A DNA stretch of 64,000 bases from Streptomyces zhihengii (GTDB lineage: Bacteria; Actinomycetota; Actinomycetes; Streptomycetales; Streptomycetaceae), in contig NZ_JAFEJA010000001.1 in NCBI RefSeq assembly GCF_016919245.1, positions 1 to 64,000 of the forward strand. Reading direction: 5' to 3'. Position numbers and translations under genes: made by a program. Shown one piece after another: positions 51,467 to 60,454 of this stretch; the stretch's first letter is position 1, and each line of letters opens with the position of its first letter. The notes under the pieces were generated by a model that was not told the origin of the DNA, did no database searches, and saw only the letters and a list, made by a program, of their open reading frames with translations.

Positions 51467-52186
51467 ATGTACACCCAGGAACGCACGGCGATGGCGAATC
51501 TGGTGGTCGGCGGCCCGGTCGCGGTGAACAGCTACGACAACGCGATCGTGGCGGCGCTGGTCGAGAACCGTCCGGTCATGCTCGTCCATGCCTTCAACGG
51601 CGGCTACCTGCGGCCGGCCGAGCTGAAGGAGGAGAGCCACGACAAGGGCGTCAAGCTGGCCACCGCGCTCGACCCGGCCACCAAGGAGGCGCAGGGGCAC
51701 CTCTGGTACATCACCCCCGCCGGCTTCTTCGGACAGCGGCCGCTGTACCTCCTCGAGAGCGCCGCGGGCCAGGTGTCGCCGCCGCCCGCGGGCACGGCCG
51801 CGGCCGACAACGGGCGTGGCGACGACGGCGCGCCGAAGCCGCGTCGACGGCGCATCACCGTCCACCAGGAGGCGCCGAAGAGCACGGCCGACACCGTCCA
51901 GGTCGGGCTCCCGGGCAAGGTCGGCGACAAGTGGCGCGGCAGGAACGGGGCTCCGGAGGACACGCAGCTCTGGGTGGTGACCGTGACACCGTGGGGTGGC
52001 ATCACCTTCGTCCCGATCACCCATCCCGACACGATCCTCGGGTTCAAGGACCACGCGGTGACGGCCGACAGCGAGGTGCGCGTCACCTACAACTGGGGCG
52101 GCGACTTCACCGGGACGGTCATCAACACCTTCTACCCGCGGCTTCCCAGCGAGTGGAACGTCCCGTACCACCACGTGTTCACCTGA
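51467..52186 (+). CDS. Beta-trefoil-like protein (239 aa)
   Basis: ATG 51467 follows GGGGATTTCCTTC; ATG 51491 is an alternative. There is no signal peptide. The N-terminal half (NSYDNAIVAALVENRPVMLV, LWYITPAGFFGQRPLYLLES) and the C-terminal part (TQLWVVTVTPWGGITFVPIT) have the strand spacing and WxxxP features of ricin-like trefoils, separated by an Ala/Gly/Arg-rich linker. It lies divergent from the pore-former and 67 bp ahead of the ricin/FG-GAP gene, so the two are probably one operon. The ligand is unknown. Confidence 0.6.
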   Translation: MYTQERTAMANLVVGGPVAVNSYDNAIVAALVENRPVMLVHAFNGGYLRPAELKEESHDKGVKLATALDPATKEAQGHLWYITPAGFFGQRPLYLLESAAGQVSPPPAGTAAADNGRGDDGAPKPRRRRITVHQEAPKSTADTVQVGLPGKVGDKWRGRNGAPEDTQLWVVTVTPWGGITFVPITHPDTILGFKDHAVTADSEVRVTYNWGGDFTGTVINTFYPRLPSEWNVPYHHVFT

Positions 52187-52253
52187 CCCGCCGCCACCCC
52201 TTCGCCCCGCTCCTGTCGAGCCCACGTCCGCACCGTCTGGAAGAGGCCGCCCG

Positions 52254-54077
52254 ATGCCCGTGCCCACGGAAGAACTGAAGCTGGAGATCGTCAACGCCGC
52301 CACGGGGAAGACCCTGGGCCCCAGGTCCGCGCCGGGCGCGGACGGGGCCCTCGTCGCCCGCGACGTCCCCGACGACGGCCCGCTGCCGGAGCGGTGGCAG
52401 CTCAGCCCGCTGCCGGCCGGCGGCGGGGCGTACGTGATCCGCAACGCCGTGAGCGGCAAGGTGCTGGACGTCCCGGTCTCCGCGGACCGGGGTCTTCGCC
52501 AGTGGGGCGCGGCCGCCGGCAGCAAGGCACAGCAGTGGCACGTCGTCCCCGTCCACGGCGAAGCGGGCCTCTACTTCATCGAGGGCGCCGACGCCACCGT
52601 CCTCGACCTCGCCGACCCCGGCGAGGAGGAATCCCGGGTCGTCCTGCGCGCCTACGACGAGAACGCGGAGAGCCAGCGGTGGCGCTTCGTCACCGCCGGA
52701 CCCGAGCGGATCGGCGAGCCGGTGCTGGGCTGGGCGGCGCTGGACCACTGGAACGGCCGGAGGTCCTGGCCGCTGACCCGCTCGGCCGCGCTGCGGCCGG
52801 TGCCCGGCGCGGCACCCTCCTTCAGCGACCTGCTGCGGGTGCTCGACAGGTTCGGGAGCGACCAGGACGCCGGAGGATGGCAGGGCGAGGGGGCCGTCGC
52901 CCCGTCCGCCGGCCTGCCGGGCGGGTGGGCCGGGCCCGGCGCGCGGCTGCTCGCCGACGTCACGGGATCGGGGCGGACGGACATCGTCGCCCTCACCCCC
53001 GCGAAGGGCCTGGTGACGTCCTCCGGCCGGGGTGACGGGACGTTCGACGACGAGGAACGGACCCTGCACAGGCCCGTACCCTCCCCGGGTCCGGCGGACC
53101 TGTGGACCGTCGCGGACACGACGGGCGACGGCATGCCCGACCTGGTCGTGCTCGCGGCCGACGGTGTCCGGGTGTCGTCCCGCGACGAGTCCGGCGCGTT
53201 CGCTCCCGCGGGCGGCAAGCTGGTGCTCACGGCGTTCGGACACGGGCAGGGCGCCGGCGGGTGGCTCGCCGGCAAGCACCTCCGCTTCCTCGCCGACACC
53301 ACCGGCGACGGCAGACTCGACATCGTCGGCTGCCACGACGACGGTGTCCGGATCTCGCTCCAGGACGAGGAGGGAGCGTTCGCACCGCCGGGTGACGAAC
53401 CGGCCGTCAGGGCGTTCGGCCACGGCGAGAAGGCCGGCGGATGGCTCGTCGGCCGGCACCCCCGGTTCCTCGCCGACACCACCGGCGACGGCAGACTCGA
53501 CATCGTCGGCTGCCACGACGACGGCGTCTGGGTGTCGCTCCAGGACGAGGACGGCACGTTCACCGATCCCTGGTACGTCCTCGACGACTTCGGTGTCGAC
53601 CAGGGGTGGAGCTCGGCACGGGAACATCCCCGGTTCCTCGTCGCGACCACACCGGACGGCACGCCGGACCTCGTCGGCTTCGGACCGCAGGGCGTCGTGG
53701 TCGCACGGGGCCGCGGCGACGGCACGTTCGAGCCCGCGCGCCTGGTGCTGAACGACTTCGGGCTCGCCCAGGGGTGGACCGGAGGCAGGCACCTGCGCCT
53801 TCTCGCCGATGTCACCGGTGACGGCAGCCCCGACATCGTGGGCTTCGGCGACGAGGGAGTCTGGGTGTCCCGCCACCGCGACGACGGCGGATTCGAGCAC
53901 GCCCAGCTGGTGTGCCGCGGCTTCGGCCACCACGACGCCGCGGGCGCCTGGCGCGTCGACCGCCATCCCCGCTTCCTCGCCGACACCACCGGCGACGGAC
54001 GCGTCGACATCGTCGGCTTCGGCGGCCCGGGGGTGTACGCGGCCCGCAACCTCTTCCGCCGCTTCAGGACGACCTGA
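52254..54077 (+). CDS. Ricin-type beta-trefoil fused to a seven-bladed FG-GAP propeller (607 aa)
   Basis: ATG 52254 opens a protein without signal peptide. Residues 1-150 form a ricin-like trefoil with RWQLSPL, QQWHVVPV and QRWRFVTA as QxW-type ends. From about 230 to 600 there are seven FG-GAP repeats, each with a DxTGDGxxDIVG-type calcium loop; the fifth is degenerate (ATTPDGTPDLVG). Blades 3 and 4 share a stretch of 60 identical bases exactly 180 bp apart, a recent duplication. FG-GAP proteins are normally exported, so the missing signal is notable. With the NHL-ricin protein it forms a mirrored pair of trefoil-propeller fusions around the pore-former genes. Confidence 0.83.
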   Translation: MPVPTEELKLEIVNAATGKTLGPRSAPGADGALVARDVPDDGPLPERWQLSPLPAGGGAYVIRNAVSGKVLDVPVSADRGLRQWGAAAGSKAQQWHVVPVHGEAGLYFIEGADATVLDLADPGEEESRVVLRAYDENAESQRWRFVTAGPERIGEPVLGWAALDHWNGRRSWPLTRSAALRPVPGAAPSFSDLLRVLDRFGSDQDAGGWQGEGAVAPSAGLPGGWAGPGARLLADVTGSGRTDIVALTPAKGLVTSSGRGDGTFDDEERTLHRPVPSPGPADLWTVADTTGDGMPDLVVLAADGVRVSSRDESGAFAPAGGKLVLTAFGHGQGAGGWLAGKHLRFLADTTGDGRLDIVGCHDDGVRISLQDEEGAFAPPGDEPAVRAFGHGEKAGGWLVGRHPRFLADTTGDGRLDIVGCHDDGVWVSLQDEDGTFTDPWYVLDDFGVDQGWSSAREHPRFLVATTPDGTPDLVGFGPQGVVVARGRGDGTFEPARLVLNDFGLAQGWTGGRHLRLLADVTGDGSPDIVGFGDEGVWVSRHRDDGGFEHAQLVCRGFGHHDAAGAWRVDRHPRFLADTTGDGRVDIVGFGGPGVYAARNLFRRFRTT

Positions 54078-54091
54078 CGGGCCGGGGAGGC

Positions 54092-54781
54092 TCAGGTCCC
54101 TTGCCGGCGCACCATCTCGGTGATCCAGACGGGCGCGTACGGGGAGGTGCAGCCCGGCGAGGTCGGGTAGTCCTCGAGCACTCCGAGGCGCTCGCCGATG
54201 GCGAGGGCACGGGCCCGGTGTGCGGGGTGTTCGATCCCGATGTGGGCCAGGCAGGTGTTCATGGCCCACTGCAGCCGGTCGGGGGCGTCCTTCATCTCCG
54301 CCTCGATCACATCGAGGAGCTGCGCCAGGTCGAGACCGTCGGGCCTGCTCACCACACGCGCGCCGGTGAGCGCCCAGCCGGCGCTCGCGACGACGGGATC
54401 CGGGTCGGCGAGCCACGTCTGCCGCAGCTCTTCGGCGTGCGGGCTCTTCTTGACGACGTAGTTCACGAGCCAGTCGTGCACCTTGGGTGTGCGCGCCCGG
54501 CGCATCATGGAATCCAGCTCGTCGCGGGTGAACGCCTTGGGCCGGCAGATCAGGAGCGCCAGAAGCCGCGCCGCGGTGTCACCCGACTCCCAGAGCCCGC
54601 GGGCGAGGTCCTGGTCCGTCCTGAGCCGCTTCGCGAGCGACCGGAGCGCGCCCAGGTTCACGCCGTGATCGTCGCCGTGCTTCTCGTTGACCGCACGGAT
54701 CCTCGGATCCTCCAGCCCGGCAAGCTCGGCCAGCACGCCGGCCACCGTCGTCCCGCGCGTCTCGCGCTCTCCTGTCCCCAT
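54092..54781 (-). CDS. AlkD-like DNA alkylation repair protein (229 aa)
   Basis: The protein is all helical with HEAT-like repeats (IRAVNEKHGDDHGVNLGALR, LARGLWESGDTAARLLALLI) and KVHDWLVNYVVKKSPHAEEL, the pattern of the AlkD/DNA alkylation repair family, which removes bulky alkylated bases without flipping. Length is normal. ATG 54781 is used. It is convergent with the lectin-propeller gene, only 14 bp away, and unlikely to share its function. Confidence 0.75.
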   Translation of the reverse strand: MGTGERETRGTTVAGVLAELAGLEDPRIRAVNEKHGDDHGVNLGALRSLAKRLRTDQDLARGLWESGDTAARLLALLICRPKAFTRDELDSMMRRARTPKVHDWLVNYVVKKSPHAEELRQTWLADPDPVVASAGWALTGARVVSRPDGLDLAQLLDVIEAEMKDAPDRLQWAMNTCLAHIGIEHPAHRARALAIGERLGVLEDYPTSPGCTSPYAPVWITEMVRRQGT

Positions 54782-54854
54782 GCCCCCGCACCCTACGACG
54801 CGGGCACCCCGGTCGAGACCACTCGGTCCCCCTGACGGTCGCGTGCCCGGCCGG

Positions 54855-56111
54855 TCAGGTGAGGCGGTCGGCCTCGTCGCACAGGTAGCGTCGCTCGACC
54901 TGGTTGCCGGTCAGCTCGGCCGCCTCGCGGTACAGCCGCGCGGCACCGGCGGTGTCGCCGGTCATCCGCACCAGGTGCGCGCGCACGGCGCGTTCCCGCT
55001 GACGGGTGAGCGGGTCCCGGTCCAGTCCGTGGCGCCGGCCGAGGTCGTCGAGCAGCGCGAGTCCCCGTGCGGGTCCGAAGGCGCGGGCCACCGCGACCAC
55101 ACGGCTGAGCCGCACCGGCCCGGTCGGGGTGAGGCGTTCGAGCCAGAGATACAGCACGGCGATCTGCGGCCAGTCCGTGCTCGCCGGATCCGGGACGCTG
55201 TGCAGAGCGGCGATGGCGGCCTGGAGTCGGTAGGGGCCCGTCCCGCCCCGGTTCCACACGCTGCCGATCAGCGCGCTCCCCTCGCGGACGAGGTCGTCGT
55301 CCCACCGGCTGCGGTCCTGCTCGTCCAGGGGCAGCAGCTCGCCGTCGCCGCCCGTACGGGCGGCGCGCCGCGACTCGGTGAGCAGCATCAGCGCCAGCAG
55401 GCCGGTCACCTCGGGGTCGTCCGGCAGGGTGCGGGCCAGCATCCGGGTCAGGCGGATCGCCTCCCCGGTCAGGTCGACGCGGGCGAGTTCGGTGCCGGTG
55501 GACGCCGTATAGCCCTCGTTGAAGATCAGGTAGAGCACCCGCATCGCCGCACTCAGCCGGTCCCGCCGGTCGGCGTCGGTCAGCGGTGCGAAGCGGATGC
55601 CCGCGCGGACGAGGTGCTGTTTGGCGCGGCTGATCCGCGTCCCCACGGTGGCCTCGCGCGTCCCGTAGGCGTGCGCGATCTCGGCGGTGGTCAGGCCGCC
55701 GACCGCGCGCAGGGTGAGGGCGACCTGGGAGGCGTGGCTCAGGGCGGGGTGGCAGCACAGGAGCAGCAGGGTGAGGCCGTCGTCGGTCCCGGGCACGGGG
55801 TCCGCCCGGCGGTCCGCCTCCCGCATGGCCAGGTCGGCCAGCCCCACCTCCCGCTCGCGCCGGCGCCGCGCCTGCTCGGAACGGAGCAGGTCGACCATGC
55901 GCCGGTAGCCGATGCGGATGAGCCAGCCGCGCGGATCCTCCGGCACGCCCTCGGCCGGCCATGTCCGGCTCGCGGCGAGCAGCGCCTCCTGGACGGCGTC
56001 CTCGGCCGTGTCGAAGCGGCCGAAGCGCCGTACCAGCGCGCCGAGCACCTGGGGCGCCTCGGTGCGCAGCAGGTGCTCGACGTCGGACGGGATGTCCGGC
56101 ATGCGGCTCAC
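54855..56111 (-). CDS. ECF42-type RNA polymerase sigma factor with C-terminal TPR-like extension (418 aa)
   Basis: Sigma region 2 (RFGRFDTAEDAVQEALLAAS, RGWLIRIGYRRMVDLLRSEQ) and region 4 (VGGLTTAEIAHAYGTREATV) are followed by about 220 residues of helical repeats with LIFNEGYTASTG, the hallmark of the ECF42 group. GTG 56111 is used; ATG 56102 is possible. These sigma factors lack an anti-sigma factor and are paired with DGPF proteins, as here 49 bp upstream in the same orientation. The C-terminal extension is required for activity in characterised members. Confidence 0.92.
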   Translation of the reverse strand: MSRMPDIPSDVEHLLRTEAPQVLGALVRRFGRFDTAEDAVQEALLAASRTWPAEGVPEDPRGWLIRIGYRRMVDLLRSEQARRRREREVGLADLAMREADRRADPVPGTDDGLTLLLLCCHPALSHASQVALTLRAVGGLTTAEIAHAYGTREATVGTRISRAKQHLVRAGIRFAPLTDADRRDRLSAAMRVLYLIFNEGYTASTGTELARVDLTGEAIRLTRMLARTLPDDPEVTGLLALMLLTESRRAARTGGDGELLPLDEQDRSRWDDDLVREGSALIGSVWNRGGTGPYRLQAAIAALHSVPDPASTDWPQIAVLYLWLERLTPTGPVRLSRVVAVARAFGPARGLALLDDLGRRHGLDRDPLTRQRERAVRAHLVRMTGDTAGAARLYREAAELTGNQVERRYLCDEADRLT

Positions 56112-56160
56112 CGCCGCGCGGGGCGCGCCGCCCGAGCGCGCTGTCGCCGGTGGCCGCCGG

Positions 56161-56532
56161 TCATGCGGTGAAGTCCTCGCCCATGATCGGCCGGATCTCG
56201 ATCGGCTCGCCCAGCACCTCGACGATCCGCGAGGCGATCTGCACGGCCCGTTCCCGCCCGGTCACGTCGATCACGGCGAAGCTCGCCAGGACTTCTTTCA
56301 GTTCCGCGAACGGTCCGTCGGTCGCGAGCATGCCGTCCGGTGCCGGGTGCACCGTGGTGCTGACGGCCGGGTGGCCCAGGCCCTCGGTGGTGACCAGTTC
56401 GCCCGTGTCGAGCAGTTCCTTCTCGAAGCGCTGGTAGACGGCGAAGGCGGCGAGCGCCTCCGGGGACGGCGCGTCGGCGGTCGCGGCGTCCCATGCGGCG
56501 GCCGAGGTGTAGCCGAGCAGCAGAAACTTCAT
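56161..56532 (-). CDS. DGPF/YCII-family protein, partner of the ECF42 sigma factor (123 aa)
   Basis: The small YCII-fold protein begins MKFLLLGYTSAAAWDAATAD and contains the family motif ATDGPFAELKEVLASF. DGPF proteins are regularly encoded next to ECF42 sigma factors and are often their targets. ATG 56532 starts the gene; the sigma factor follows downstream in one operon. Its enzymatic role is unknown. Confidence 0.9.
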   Translation of the reverse strand: MKFLLLGYTSAAAWDAATADAPSPEALAAFAVYQRFEKELLDTGELVTTEGLGHPAVSTTVHPAPDGMLATDGPFAELKEVLASFAVIDVTGRERAVQIASRIVEVLGEPIEIRPIMGEDFTA

Positions 56533-56809
56533 GGCAGTGGTCTCTCCGTTCCGGTCCGGGCGATCGTAGGGCAGTTCAGCGAGCGGGCCGCGGGGATGCC
56601 GCGGCGACGGTCGTCCAGGGGACGCCGGTGGTATGGGTGCGGGTGGTGTGCGCGGGCATGGCTTCCTCCGGATCGGGTTGTCGGGGCCACCTCGTTGCCG
56701 GTGCCGGATTCCCGACACGTCCGCGCTATGACCCACGTCACACCGGAGGGGTGTCGAAGCCGGACGGGCGGCTCCGAGGTTGCGGCAACACCCCATCGAG
56801 GAGGACGAG

Positions 56810-57259
56810 ATGACCGAGACCGACCTGCCCGCCGGACCGCCGGCCGACCTGCCCGCCGAGGGACTGCGCGCCCTGGACCGCCTGGTCGGCACCTGGGCGG
56901 TCACCGGCGGAGCCGAGGGAACCGTGCGGTACGAGTGGATGCCCGGCGGGTTCTTCCTGGTCCAGAACGTCGAGCTCACCCAGTTCGGCAGCCCGGTCAC
57001 GGGCATGGAAGTGATCGGCAACCTGCGCCCGTTCGGCGAACCGGCGGGGGCGGACGTGGTGTCGCGGTACTACGACTCGAACGGCAACACCTTCGACTAC
57101 GTCTACGAGTTGAACGGCGACACACTGACCATCTGGGCCGGCGCGAAGGGCAGCCCCGCCTACTACGAGGGCAGGTTCAGCGCCGACGGCACCACGGCGA
57201 CCGGCGACTGGGTCTACCCGGGAGGAGGGGGCTACACCTCGACCATGACCCGGATCTGA
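56810..57259 (+). CDS. Lipocalin-like DUF1579-type protein (149 aa)
   Basis: GGAGGACGAG directly precedes ATG 56810. The protein has the WAVTGGAEGTVRYEWMPGGF start, GMEVIGNLRPFG and a series of beta strands (FDYVYELNGDTLTIW) typical of DUF1579/heme-binding-like lipocalin folds of about 150 residues. It is divergent from the DGPF/ECF42 operon with a 277-bp gap and may be controlled by it; this is inferred only from position. No signal peptide. Confidence 0.7.
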   Translation: MTETDLPAGPPADLPAEGLRALDRLVGTWAVTGGAEGTVRYEWMPGGFFLVQNVELTQFGSPVTGMEVIGNLRPFGEPAGADVVSRYYDSNGNTFDYVYELNGDTLTIWAGAKGSPAYYEGRFSADGTTATGDWVYPGGGGYTSTMTRI

Positions 57260-57323
57260 ACCCTGGCGCCGGCACCGGCGCCCGTCGTCCCCGGCGCACC
57301 ACGGGCGCGCCGGGGCGACGAAG

Positions 57324-57352
57324 CCGCCGGGCGCGGGTTGCGCGCCCGGCGG
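57324..57352. terminator. 12-bp hairpin between convergent genes
   Basis: CCGCCGGGCGCG (57324-57335) pairs perfectly with 57341-57352 around a GGTTG loop. It lies 41 bp past the FUSC gene stop and 65 bp past the lipocalin-like gene stop and can serve both. Confidence 0.75.
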
Positions 57353-57393
57353 GTGCCCGTCGGCAGGTGGGTGAACCAGGTGCATCACCGCGG

Positions 57394-58530
57394 TCAGGCA
57401 CGCGGGTTCGCGGTCCTGGCGGTGTGCTGGGAGAGCAGGCCCGCCAGCAGCATGACGAGCACTCCCATGCCCGCGCCGCACAGCGTCCAGAGCACCCGGT
57501 ACCCTTCGGCGGCGTAGTCGGTCGGCTGCGGCAGATCGGTCAGGATGAGCACGCCCGCGGCGATGGCCGCGCAGTACAGGGCGTAGTTCAGGAAGCGGAT
57601 CCCGATCCCGTGCATCAGCAGGATGAGCGCGACGACTTCGAGTCCCCGCTCCATCGCGAACAGCCGGATTCCGGTCTCACCGGCCGGCAGCAGGAGCAGC
57701 AGCGCGGCCGCGAGGGCGCCGATCAGGGCGCCGGAGAGGCGCTGCAGGGAGACCAGGGTGGCCTGCTCCAGGCTCGGCTTCATCGCGACGATGGCCGCGA
57801 TCGGAATCCAGTAGCCGTGCGACAGGTCCAGCCCGAACGCGAGGGCGAAGGCGCCGGCGATGACCAGGGCGCGGATCACCGCGAACACGGCCACCGGTCC
57901 GGTCAGTTTCTTGCGTGAGGTGTCGCCGGGGAGCTCCGTGAACGGCTGGGGCAGGTCCCGGCGCCCGCGGATCAGCCATTCGGCGAACGTCAGGACGATC
58001 CACAGGGCTGCCCCGCCGGACCAGGCCAAGACCTGGCCCCAGGTGTGGTCGGTGATGCGGGCGTCCTGGTGGAGACCGTACGACAGCCCGACGGTGACGA
58101 TGAACCAGATGTTGAGCAGCAGGGCGTTGACGAACCGGCGCACCCCGAACGCGACGGCCAGCCCGGCCGCCAGCGTGACTCCGAAGGCCGCGAGGGTCAG
58201 CCAGCCCCAGGCCTCGCCCCCGATGGCGAACCCCAGCGCGGTCACTCCCGCGCCCATCAGCGCGAACAGGGCGATGTGCGACGCCCGGTGCCCGTAGCCG
58301 CCGCCCGGGTCGGCCAGCGCCGCGAACATCAGGCCGAACAGCGCGCTGAGGAGGTACTGCTCGTGGCCGATCGCCCAGAAGACGATCATCGGCACCAGTG
58401 CGACGTCCAGGAACAGCACCGCGCGCGGCCAGTTGACGCCCGCGCGGTTCAGCCGGAACACCTTCGACAGCCAGTTCTTGGTCTTCCCCTCGTGCGCGGG
58501 CTGTGTGCCGTATCCGGTTGCGCTGCTCAT
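57394..58530 (-). CDS. FUSC-family membrane protein (378 aa)
   Basis: There are about ten hydrophobic helices in two groups of five separated by a basic cytoplasmic segment (EWLIRGRRDLPQPF), the arrangement of FUSC/aromatic acid exporter-like proteins. The second group includes GYWIPIAAIVAMKPSLEQAT, which matches the family's signature region. Its ATG overlaps the ATPase stop as ATGA, so it is co-translated with the iron uptake genes. Such proteins are thought to export small aromatic or organic acids; here export of a siderophore or removal of catechol-like compounds is a guess from context. Confidence 0.85.
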   Translation of the reverse strand: MSSATGYGTQPAHEGKTKNWLSKVFRLNRAGVNWPRAVLFLDVALVPMIVFWAIGHEQYLLSALFGLMFAALADPGGGYGHRASHIALFALMGAGVTALGFAIGGEAWGWLTLAAFGVTLAAGLAVAFGVRRFVNALLLNIWFIVTVGLSYGLHQDARITDHTWGQVLAWSGGAALWIVLTFAEWLIRGRRDLPQPFTELPGDTSRKKLTGPVAVFAVIRALVIAGAFALAFGLDLSHGYWIPIAAIVAMKPSLEQATLVSLQRLSGALIGALAAALLLLLPAGETGIRLFAMERGLEVVALILLMHGIGIRFLNYALYCAAIAAGVLILTDLPQPTDYAAEGYRVLWTLCGAGMGVLVMLLAGLLSQHTARTANPRA

Positions 58531-59405
58531 GGCCGCTCTTCACTCACCCTGTCGCCGGTGCCCTTTCCCATCGTATGGTCCGTTGTGCCCGATGTCTCAG
58601 CGACGGGTGCGGAGTGGTGGCGGCCGATCGGGAGCACGAGCGGCTTCCCCGAGACGGGGTCCTCGATGACGCGGCTGTCCATGCCGTACACGGCCCGTAC
58701 GGTGTCCTCGGTCATGACCTCCTCGGTGGTGCCGGCCGCGTGCAGCCGGCCGCCGGCCAGGGCGATCAGGCGGTCCGCGTACCGTGCGGCCAGGTTGAGG
58801 TCGTGCAGGACCATCACGATCGTGGTGCCGCGGGTGCGGTTGAGGTCGGTGAGCAGGTCGAGGACTTCGACCTGGTGGCTGATGTCGAGGAAGGTGGTGG
58901 GCTCGTCGAGGAGGAGCACGTCCGTCCGCTGGGCGAGGGCCATGGCGATCCAGACGCGCTGCCGCTGGCCGCCGGAGAGTTCGTCGACGGCCCGGCCGAC
59001 GAGGTCCGCCGTGTGCGTGGCCTCCAGCGCCTGGGTGACGGCGGCGTCGTCCTCGGCCGACCACCGGGAGAAGGCCCGCTGGTGCGGGTGGCGGCCCCGG
59101 CCGACGAGGTCGAGCACGGTGATGCCCTCGGGGGTGACGGGTGACTGCGGCAGCAGCCCCATCGTCCTGGCGAGTTCCTTGGCCGGGAGTCGGTGCACCT
59201 CCTTGCCGTCCAGGACGACGCGGCCGGCCCGGGGGTGGAGCAGACGCGTCATGGAGCGCAGCAGCGTCGACTTGCCGCAGGCGTTGGCACCGACGATCAC
59301 CGTGATCCTCCCCGGCTCCAGGGCGAGGTCGAGACCGTGGATGATGTCGCGGTCGCCGTAGCCGAGGGTGAGGTCCTCGGTGGTGAGCGAGTGGGACGCG
59401 GTCAC
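58527..59405 (-). CDS. Iron-siderophore ABC transporter ATPase, FecE/FepC-like (292 aa)
   Basis: The start is GTG 59405, overlapping the permease stop as GTGA. The protein shows Walker A GANACGKST, Q-loop LLPQSP, signature LSGGQRQR, Walker B VLLLDEPTTFLD and the H-loop VLHDLNLAARYADR. These are the features of the FecE/FepC subfamily that powers import of ferric siderophores. About 30 extra residues at the C-terminus are unstructured. Fourth gene of the operon. Confidence 0.93.
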   Translation of the reverse strand: MTASHSLTTEDLTLGYGDRDIIHGLDLALEPGRITVIVGANACGKSTLLRSMTRLLHPRAGRVVLDGKEVHRLPAKELARTMGLLPQSPVTPEGITVLDLVGRGRHPHQRAFSRWSAEDDAAVTQALEATHTADLVGRAVDELSGGQRQRVWIAMALAQRTDVLLLDEPTTFLDISHQVEVLDLLTDLNRTRGTTIVMVLHDLNLAARYADRLIALAGGRLHAAGTTEEVMTEDTVRAVYGMDSRVIEDPVSGKPLVLPIGRHHSAPVAETSGTTDHTMGKGTGDRVSEERP

Positions 59406-60454
59406 AGTGAGCCTCCGGCCCGGTTGGTGCGTACGAGGAGGTACACGAGGTAGGGGGCGCCGAGGACGCCGGTGATGATGCCGACGGGGTAGCGGGTGCC
59501 GAAGGCGTACTGGCCCGTGAAGTCGGCCACGAGCACGAGCAAGGCGCCGACGAGGCCGGCCGGGAGGAGGAGGGAGTGTCCGCCGCCCACCAGCCGGGCG
59601 GCGATCGGCCCGGACAGGAACGCCACGAAGGCGATGGGGCCCGCGGCGGCGGTCGCGAAGGCGATCAGGCCCACGGCGGCGACGATGCCGACGAGCCGGG
59701 TGCGTTCGACGCGGACGCCGAGCGCGGAGGCGGTGTCGTCGCCGAGCCGCAGGGCGTTCAGGTTGCGGCCCTGGTGGAGCAGGACGGGTCCGAGGACGAG
59801 CAGGGCGACGACCGTGGGCACCGTCTCGTCCCAGGTGGAGCCGTTCAGGCTGCCGGTGAGCCAGCGCATGGCCTCCTGCAGGTCCCAGCCGCCCGCTTGG
59901 GAGAGCGCGTAGGAGGTGACGCTGTCGAGCAGGGCGGCCATCCCGATGCCGATGAGGATGAGCCGGGTGCCGGCGACTCCGTCGCGGAAGGCCAGGACGT
60001 AGACGAGGAGGGCGACGCCGAGTGCGGCGGCGATCGCGACGACCGACACCTGGGTGCCGCCGAGGGAGAAGGCGACGATGGCGACGGCGGCCGCGGCGCC
60101 GGCACCGGCGCTGATCCCGATGATGTCGGGGCTGGCCAGGGGGTTGCGGAGCATGGTCTGGAAGGTGACGCCGGCGACCCCGAAGCTGCACCCCGCCGTC
60201 ACGGCCAGCACCGCTCTGGGCAGGCGGAGCCGGCCGACGGTGAAGGACGCGCCGGGCACGTCCTCTCCCATGATCACGCGGAGCACGTCGCGGGCCGGGT
60301 AGAAGGTGTGCCCGGCCATCAGGGTGACGGCGAAGGCGGCCAGGATGAGCAGCAGGAGCAGGAGCAGGAGGAGCCGGCGTCGGCTGTTGCCGCGGATGCG
60401 GGCCCGGCGGACCGCCCGCAGCGTCGCGGAGGTGCCGGCGGCGGGGGCGCTCAC
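59402..60454 (-). CDS. Iron-siderophore ABC transporter permease, FecCD family (350 aa)
   Basis: GTG 60454 overlaps the preceding permease stop (GTGA). After an Arg-rich N-terminus there are about nine to ten membrane helices. FecCD signatures include RLPRAVLAVTAGCSFGVAGV, RNPLASPDIIGISAGAG and AAAGPIAFVAFLSGPIAARL. It forms a heterodimer with the neighbouring permease. Confidence 0.93.
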   Translation of the reverse strand: MSAPAAGTSATLRAVRRARIRGNSRRRLLLLLLLLLILAAFAVTLMAGHTFYPARDVLRVIMGEDVPGASFTVGRLRLPRAVLAVTAGCSFGVAGVTFQTMLRNPLASPDIIGISAGAGAAAAVAIVAFSLGGTQVSVVAIAAALGVALLVYVLAFRDGVAGTRLILIGIGMAALLDSVTSYALSQAGGWDLQEAMRWLTGSLNGSTWDETVPTVVALLVLGPVLLHQGRNLNALRLGDDTASALGVRVERTRLVGIVAAVGLIAFATAAAGPIAFVAFLSGPIAARLVGGGHSLLLPAGLVGALLVLVADFTGQYAFGTRYPVGIITGVLGAPYLVYLLVRTNRAGGSL

